Shown: positions 6,803-10,445 of the stretch, one piece after another
Layout: every line of letters starts with the position of its first letter
How positions within the stretch are numbered: position 1 is the first letter of the stretch
Assembly: GCA_036557185.1 (NCBI GenBank)
Contig: DATBHZ010000190.1
Coordinates: 1 to 10,445 of the forward strand
DNA length: 10,445 nucleotides
DNA from: DATBHZ01 sp036557185
Lineage (GTDB): Bacteria > Actinomycetota > Acidimicrobiia > IMCC26256 > JAENVU01
Reading direction: 5' to 3'
Position numbers and translations under genes: made by a program
The notes under the pieces: generated by a model
Database searches by the model: none
What the model was told of the DNA's origin: nothing
The model's input: only the letters and a program-made list of their open reading frames with translations

Positions 6803-7963
6803 TCAGGAGTGCCCGTTGGCGAGCACCTCGGCGTAGATCGATTCGATCGTCTCGACCGCGACGTGGATGTCGAACTGCTTCGCATGTTCGGCGGATGCCT
6901 CGGCGAGCCGCTCACGGAGCTCGGCGTCGCCCGCGAGCCGGACGATCGTGTCAGCGAGCGCGCCCGGATCGCCCGGAGGCACGAGCAGCGCGTCTTCACC
7001 GTCGGTGAAGTAGTCGGGGATCCCTCCCACCGACGTCGCCACGATCGGCAGGTGGAGTGCGCACGCTTCCATGAGCGCGACCGGGAGACCCTCCCACCGC
7101 GAGCCGAGCACGAAGATGTCGCAGCCCGCCATGAGGCGGACCGCGTCAGCGCGGTAGCCCGTGAGCGTGACGACGTCCTCGAGTCCCAGCTCGCGGTGCA
7201 GCGCGTGCACCTCGGCCTCGAGCGGGCCCTGGCCCACCAGGCAGAAGCGCACCGACGGCGCGAGCTCGGCGACGCGCCTCGCCGCGCGCAGCAGGTTGGG
7301 CCAGTCCTTCTTCGGGTGGTAGTTGGCAACGGTCCCGACGAGGACGGTCGACCGGTCGACACCGAGCTCGGCCCGCGCCTCGTCGCGCTCCGCGAGCAGC
7401 GCGCCGATGTCGTCGACCGAGACGCCGTGCACCAGCGTCCTGGCGCGGGTGCGCTGGCGGGGCGGGAGCGACTGGCGCGCTTCCTCGGACACGGCGATCA
7501 CGGCGCTGTCGAGCGGAGCCGTCGCGGCGTTGGCGAGGCGCGTCGGTCGCTTGTAACGCGTCCACGGATTGTGCTCGGTCGTGATGAGCTTGGGCCGGTG
7601 CCGGCGGGGGAGCGTCAGCGACGTCGCTCGCGCGAACGCCGCTGCGTACGGCGAATGCATGTGCACGATGTCGAAGTTGCCCTCCCGGAGCAGACGCCGC
7701 AGGCGCAGGACCCAGCGCAGGTCGCGCTCGCTCGAGACGTCGAGGCAGGTGCAGGGGACGCCGAGGGTCTCGAGGCGCGCGACGAGATGGTCCTTCCAGG
7801 GCAACAGGTACACCGTCTCGATGTCGTAGGCGTCGCGGTCGTGTGCTCCGGCCGCCGCGACGAGCAATCCCTCGGCGCCACCCGGACCGAGCCCCTTGAT
7901 GAGCCAGAGCACGCGCGTCTGCGGTCTGGAATCCGGCACAGCGCCCGAACTTAGTGTGCGCAC
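6803..7963 (-). CDS. GT4-family glycosyltransferase
   Basis: A GT-B-fold retaining glycosyltransferase of 386 residues. The N-terminal domain opens with VLWLIKGLGPGGAEGLL (18-34), the Gly-rich loop of GT4 enzymes that contacts donor phosphate. DIVHMHSPYAAAFAR (98-112) and the LITTEHNPW segment follow. The C-terminal donor domain has VGTVANYHPKKDWPNLLRA (209-227), FCLVGQGP (240-247) and the EX7E signature with Glu291 and Glu299 in SRWEGLPVALMEACA (288-302). It should move a hexose or similar sugar from a nucleotide donor to a lipid-linked or glycan acceptor at the inner face of the membrane; neither substrate can be named. GTG at 7963 is chosen because GGAG lies 7 bases upstream. GTG at 7939 (378 residues) is an alternative; the open frame further upstream crosses the GNAT gene and is not credible. 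It is probably co-transcribed with the dehydrogenase. Confidence 0.91.
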   Translation of the reverse strand: MRTLSSGAVPDSRPQTRVLWLIKGLGPGGAEGLLVAAAGAHDRDAYDIETVYLLPWKDHLVARLETLGVPCTCLDVSSERDLRWVLRLRRLLREGNFDIVHMHSPYAAAFARATSLTLPRRHRPKLITTEHNPWTRYKRPTRLANAATAPLDSAVIAVSEEARQSLPPRQRTRARTLVHGVSVDDIGALLAERDEARAELGVDRSTVLVGTVANYHPKKDWPNLLRAARRVAELAPSVRFCLVGQGPLEAEVHALHRELGLEDVVTLTGYRADAVRLMAGCDIFVLGSRWEGLPVALMEACALHLPIVATSVGGIPDYFTDGEDALLVPPGDPGALADTIVRLAGDAELRERLAEASAEHAKQFDIHVAVETIESIYAEVLANGHS

Positions 7964-7970
7964 ACGATTG

Positions 7971-7974
7971 CTCC
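7971..7974 (-). promoter_or_regulatory. Ribosome binding site supporting the glycosyltransferase GTG start
   Basis: GGAG on the minus strand lies 7 bases before GTG at 7963. The second GTG candidate at 7939 has no comparable site at a usable distance. Confidence 0.5.
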
Positions 7975-7985
7975 GCTCGCTGCTC

Positions 7986-8000
7986 GGCGGGATACCCGCC
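7986..8000 (-). terminator. GC-rich hairpin between the GNAT and glycosyltransferase genes
   Basis: GGCGGG-TAT-CCCGCC on the minus strand forms a perfect 6-bp stem with a 3-base loop, 22 bases after the GNAT stop and 22 before the glycosyltransferase start. There is no T run after it, so it is at best a factor-assisted terminator or an mRNA-stability element separating the two genes. The flanks carry similar GAGCGAGCG and CAGCGAGCG words. Confidence 0.35.
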
Positions 8001-8022
8001 TCGCGGGCGCTCGCTCCGATCG

Positions 8023-9015
8023 TCAGAACAGCTCGATGTCGCCCATCGTCAACGCCCATGCGTCGAGCGGCGGCATCGAAGGCTCGCACACGTCGCGCCA
8101 GGTCAGGATCGGACCTTGTCGCGGGAGACGGAAGAAGAGCTGCCGCGACGCGCGCGCACCGCCGAGGCGGATGAGATAGTCACCGGGCATCTCCCGGATC
8201 AGCTCTCGAAGCACCTTGCGCTCGAGCTCGGGGTCGGCGCCCTGCACGGCGAGCTCGTCGAGCACCACCTCACGTGCTGCGCCGCGCCGGCGGACGCGGA
8301 ACACCGCGAAGCCCTCGTCGGTACCGCCGGGGCTCGACACGACGCGGTAGTGCAGGAAGTCGAGCCCGTAGCGCCACGCGAAGTACGCGGGCGATCGGAC
8401 GGTCCGCAGCCGCGTCGACCGCGGCTGGCTCTCGACGAGCCGCCCGATCGCCGGTGCGTGCTCGGCGACGAACTCCGCGGCTCCCTCGCCCGCTGTGGTG
8501 GGCTCGGACCAGCGCTCCGCCGGCTCCCGCGCGCGGACGATCCGCACCGCCGAGCCGATCGAGCGCGGACGCACCGCCACGGCCGGGCGGCCCACGACCT
8601 GCCAGCCCATCTTCAGGTAGCCGGGGCGGCTCTGCGTGTTGGGCGTGTTGAACACGAACGCGACGCCGTCCGCGCGAACTTGTTCGATCGCGGCCAGCGT
8701 CAGACGGCTGAAGATGCCGCGGCCCTGGTAGTCGGGGTGCGTCGCGGTGTCGACCGCGCGCACGGCGTTGATCTTCTTCCCATCGCGCTCGAACTTCCAG
8801 CGCATGAAGACACGCACCCCGACGAGGCGCCCGGCGTCCGTTGCGACCAGGCACGGCGACGACCCGAAGACGTTGTCCTCGTGCTTCCATGCATAGAGCG
8901 CGCCGTACCGCGGGTCGTCGTCACGCCCGAGAGATTGTGCGAGCAGCTCGAGCACCTGTGAGCGGTCCGCGGGTGCGAAAGCTCGCAGCTCGATCGAGTC
9001 GGGCGCCTGTGTCAC
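8023..9015 (-). CDS. GNAT-type N-acyltransferase with C-terminal second domain
   Basis: A 330-residue protein, about twice the length of a single GNAT domain. The first half is recognisable: LVATDAGRLVGVRVFMRW (56-73) as the central strands, then AVDTATHPDYQGRGIFSRLT (87-106) as motif A with the acetyl-CoA pyrophosphate loop QGRG at 97-100, and FVFNTPNTQSRPGYLKMGW (120-138) as the motif B region. The second half has SPAYFAWRYG (208-217), a word I associate with tandem-GNAT or FemAB-like proteins of polysaccharide loci, then a degenerate strand-helix repeat (FAVFRVRR; VVLDELAVQG) without its own CoA loop. Likely role: acyl transfer to an amino group of a sugar, peptide or small molecule. The acceptor is unknown; the glycosyltransferase downstream suggests a glycan precursor. 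The start is GTG at 9015; GAAGGAG lies too far upstream (about 27 bases) to be a normal ribosome site. Confidence 0.8.
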   Translation of the reverse strand: MTQAPDSIELRAFAPADRSQVLELLAQSLGRDDDPRYGALYAWKHEDNVFGSSPCLVATDAGRLVGVRVFMRWKFERDGKKINAVRAVDTATHPDYQGRGIFSRLTLAAIEQVRADGVAFVFNTPNTQSRPGYLKMGWQVVGRPAVAVRPRSIGSAVRIVRAREPAERWSEPTTAGEGAAEFVAEHAPAIGRLVESQPRSTRLRTVRSPAYFAWRYGLDFLHYRVVSSPGGTDEGFAVFRVRRRGAAREVVLDELAVQGADPELERKVLRELIREMPGDYLIRLGGARASRQLFFRLPRQGPILTWRDVCEPSMPPLDAWALTMGDIELF

Positions 9016-9042
9016 GGCCAGATGCTCGCACGCTCGACGACT

Positions 9043-9055
9043 CCTTCGCGGAAGG
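9043..9055. promoter_or_regulatory. Dyad in the divergent promoter region, candidate operator
   Basis: CCTTC-GCG-GAAGG is a perfect 5-3-5 inverted repeat in the 61-base gap between the divergent GNAT and phosphotransferase genes. It covers the expected -35 position of the phosphotransferase promoter, so a bound regulator could affect both directions. No regulator gene is present in the window. Confidence 0.35.
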
Positions 9056-9065
9056 TGACCGGGGG

Positions 9066-9071
9066 TACGGT
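9066..9071 (+). promoter_or_regulatory. Likely -10 box for a leaderless phosphotransferase mRNA
   Basis: TACGGT fits the TAnnnT pattern of actinobacterial leaderless promoters. It ends 5 bases before the ATG at 9077, so the transcript would begin at about the A of the start codon. The GTGAGG just before the ATG is only 1 base away, too close to act as a ribosome site. Confidence 0.45.
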
Positions 9072-9076
9072 GAGGT

Positions 9077-10192
9077 ATGCCGATCCCTCAGCAGCGCGAT
9101 CCCGAAGTCACGCGCGAGAAGCTCAAGGCATGGCTCGAGACGAAGCTCCCGGCGGTGAGCCATCTGGAGCTCTCGGAGCTTTCCGGACCAACTTCGACGG
9201 GATTCTCGAACGACACGTTGCTCTTCGACGCGAGCTGGCAGGAGGCCGGGCGTCCTCGCCGGCAGGCGTTCGTCGCGCGGGTCAAGCCGAGCGGGTACCA
9301 GATCTTTCCCGAGGTCGACGTCGGTATGCAGTACCGGTGCATGGAGCTGCTCGGCAACCACACAGAGGTTCCCGTCCCCGAGATGTGGTGGCGCGAGGAC
9401 GACGAGTCGGTGCTGGGCGCGCCGTTCTTCCTGATGGGAAAGCTCGAGGGCCACATCCCGACTGACAACCCTCCGTACTCCCTCGAGGGCTTCTTGTTCG
9501 ACGCGCGTCCCGAGCAGCAGGAGAAGCTCTGGTGGAGCGGTCTCGAGGCGATGGCGCGTGTCCATCAGGTCGACTGGGAGAAGCTCGGCTTTGAGTTCCT
9601 GTTGCGGCCGGAGCACGGCGCGCCGGGGCTCGAGCAACAGCTCGGCTACCAGCGCGAGTACTTCGAGTGGGCGGCGCGGGGCAAGCCCCAGCCGATCGCG
9701 GAGCAGACGTGGGACTGGCTGATCGCCAACCGGCCGAGCACGGAGCAGGTCGCCTTGTGCTGGGGGGACGCGCGCATCAGCAACCAGATCTTCCGCGACT
9801 TCCGGTGTGTCGCCGTGCTCGACTGGGAGATGGCGACGATCGCCGATCCCGTGATGGACCTCGCGTGGTGGATCTTCCTCGACCGGCACTTCACCGAGCC
9901 TCTCGGCGTGGCGCGTCTGCCGGGCTTCCCCTCGTACGACGACACGATCGCCCGATGGGAGGAGCTCACGGGTCGCCAAGCCGAGAACTTCGAGTGGTAC
10001 GAGGTCTTCGCAGGTTTTCGCTTCGCCGTGATCATGATGCGCGTCGCGCAGATGCTGGCGGAGTTCGAGCTCATGCCGGCCGACTCCGACATGGAGACGA
10101 ACAACCTCGTGACGCAGCTCCTCGCGAAGATGCTCGACCTCGAGCCGCCCGGCGATCCCATCGGGGCCGACGGCTTCGCGACGGCCGACTAG
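9077..10192 (+). CDS. APH-like phosphotransferase (kinase fold), ACAD10/11-kinase-like
   Basis: A 371-residue protein of the aminoglycoside phosphotransferase/choline kinase superfamily. Visible parts are the nucleotide loop GPTSTGFSNDTLLF (37-50), the strand FVARVKPSG (65-73) that carries the ATP-contacting basic residue, the hinge region FFLMGKLEG (117-125), the catalytic loop CWGDARISNQIF (228-239) with Asp231 and Asn236, and the metal-binding VLDWEMATIADPVMDLAWW (247-265) with Asp249. The usual His-Gly-Asp is Trp-Gly-Asp. It should transfer phosphate from ATP to a hydroxyl group. A resistance role is unlikely; relatives fused to or encoded beside acyl-CoA dehydrogenases (human ACAD10/11, Pseudomonas LvaA) phosphorylate 4-hydroxyacyl-CoAs, and the acyl-CoA dehydrogenase 2.3 kb away makes that worth considering. 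The promoter appears leaderless and the gene is divergent from the GNAT gene. Confidence 0.9.
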   Translation: MPIPQQRDPEVTREKLKAWLETKLPAVSHLELSELSGPTSTGFSNDTLLFDASWQEAGRPRRQAFVARVKPSGYQIFPEVDVGMQYRCMELLGNHTEVPVPEMWWREDDESVLGAPFFLMGKLEGHIPTDNPPYSLEGFLFDARPEQQEKLWWSGLEAMARVHQVDWEKLGFEFLLRPEHGAPGLEQQLGYQREYFEWAARGKPQPIAEQTWDWLIANRPSTEQVALCWGDARISNQIFRDFRCVAVLDWEMATIADPVMDLAWWIFLDRHFTEPLGVARLPGFPSYDDTIARWEELTGRQAENFEWYEVFAGFRFAVIMMRVAQMLAEFELMPADSDMETNNLVTQLLAKMLDLEPPGDPIGADGFATAD

Positions 10193-10197
10193 CGCCG

Positions 10198-10445
10198 TCA
10201 GTCGCAGCCCTTCGGGATCTTCGACCCGTTGCTCAGCTTCGCGAGCTCGCAGAAGCTGCGGCGCGCGACCAGCCACCTGCCGCCGACCTCGAACGCCTGA
10301 CCGGGAAGGTGGTCGAGCACGGGGTTGCCGTTCAAGAGGATGGTGTACGTCACGTCGACGGTGTGGGGATCGACCTGCTGCATGCCGTCGATCCGAACGC
10401 TGACGCCGGCGAGCAGCTTGGCCTGTTGCTTCAGCTCGTTCTTCA
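10198..10445 (-). CDS. MTB12-like antigen / NTF2-like domain protein, C-terminal part only
   Basis: The last 81 residues of a protein whose start lies beyond the right edge; the frame is open at base 10445, so the internal ATG at 10383 is probably not the true start. The visible part has DVTYTILLNGNPVLDHLPG, then GGRWLVARRSFCELAKL and a terminal KGCD. This strand order with a tryptophan and two cysteines resembles the C-terminal domain of the mycobacterial low-molecular-weight antigen MTB12 and related secreted proteins or lipoproteins. Those are usually exported and of unknown function. The two cysteines could form a disulphide outside the cell, but the export signal is not in view. The stop is 5 bases from the stop of the convergent phosphotransferase gene. 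Confidence 0.7.
   Translation of the reverse strand, partial: KNELKQQAKLLAGVSVRIDGMQQVDPHTVDVTYTILLNGNPVLDHLPGQAFEVGGRWLVARRSFCELAKLSNGSKIPKGCD

Noticed and set aside
6248..7954. 568-codon open frame on the plus strand across the dehydrogenase and glycosyltransferase genes
   Set aside because: It is a composition shadow: rich in Arg, Glu, Val and Asp with no domain motif, antisense to two genes with clear family signatures.
7964..8089. Extension of the glycosyltransferase to an ATG at 8089
   Set aside because: The extra 42 codons would run into the end of the GNAT gene and through the intergenic hairpin, and contain no GT motif; GTG at 7963 has a GGAG site.
9077..10192. Aminoglycoside resistance gene
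   Set aside because: The APH fold is shared with many metabolic kinases; the Trp-Gly-Asp loop, the DWE motif and the acyl-CoA context fit a metabolic role better.
8921..10276. 451-codon minus-strand frame opposite the phosphotransferase
   Set aside because: It spans the divergent promoter region and the convergent stops, has no recognisable domain, and the plus-strand APH motifs are clear.
1..10445. Mobile element, CRISPR, toxin-antitoxin or phage defence system
   Set aside because: No transposase, integrase, regularly spaced repeats, small paired genes or nuclease/helicase motifs were seen on either strand.

Overview
The window is a gene-dense stretch of very high-GC DNA. Intergenic gaps are short, GTG starts are frequent (four of the genes), the third codon position is strongly GC-biased, and two starts may be leaderless. 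The content (a CYP125/CYP142-like P450, a thiolase paired with a DUF35 protein, an acyl-CoA dehydrogenase, a diverged phosphotransferase and an MTB12-like antigen domain) points to an actinobacterium. I would guess an uncultured member of Acidimicrobiia or a related soil or freshwater lineage, but the exact placement is inference.

Layout. All protein genes from base 1 to 9015 lie on the minus strand, so in transcription order the region reads right to left: a GNAT-type acyltransferase (9015-8023), a GT4-type glycosyltransferase (7963-6803), an acyl-CoA dehydrogenase (6778-5597), a P450 (5448-4237), a membrane O-acyltransferase fused to an SGNH domain (4209-2239), an HMG-CoA-synthase-like/DUF35 fusion (2222-819) and a thiolase (822 off the left edge). 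One plus-strand tRNA-Cys(GCA) gene (5488-5562) sits between the dehydrogenase and the P450. On the right, an APH-like phosphotransferase (9077-10192) is divergent from the GNAT gene. It converges, with only 5 bases between stops, on the C-terminal part of an MTB12-like protein that enters from the right edge.

How the genes may work together. Two themes alternate. One is acyl-CoA catabolism: P450 hydroxylation, acyl-CoA dehydrogenation, thiolytic cleavage and a Zn-ribbon/OB-fold acyl-CoA-binding partner, a set seen in actinobacterial sterol and branched-lipid degradation. The APH-like kinase could belong here, because related kinases act with acyl-CoA dehydrogenases on 4-hydroxyacyl-CoAs. The other theme is envelope glycan or glycolipid modification: glycosyltransferase, GNAT protein and OafA/SGNH acyltransferase. 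Spacing of 16-27 bases and one 4-base ATGA overlap suggest two co-transcribed blocks, GT-dehydrogenase and P450-acyltransferase-fusion-thiolase. The hydratase and 3-hydroxyacyl-CoA dehydrogenase steps are absent from the window, so no full pathway can be claimed.

I found no transposase, integrase, CRISPR array, phage gene or defence system. The most rewarding points are the thiolase-like domain without its catalytic cysteine coupled to an intact thiolase, a hairpin masking the fusion gene's start region, the kinase with Trp-Gly-Asp in place of His-Gly-Asp, the dehydrogenase with a relocated catalytic Glu, and the dyad in the divergent 61-base promoter region.
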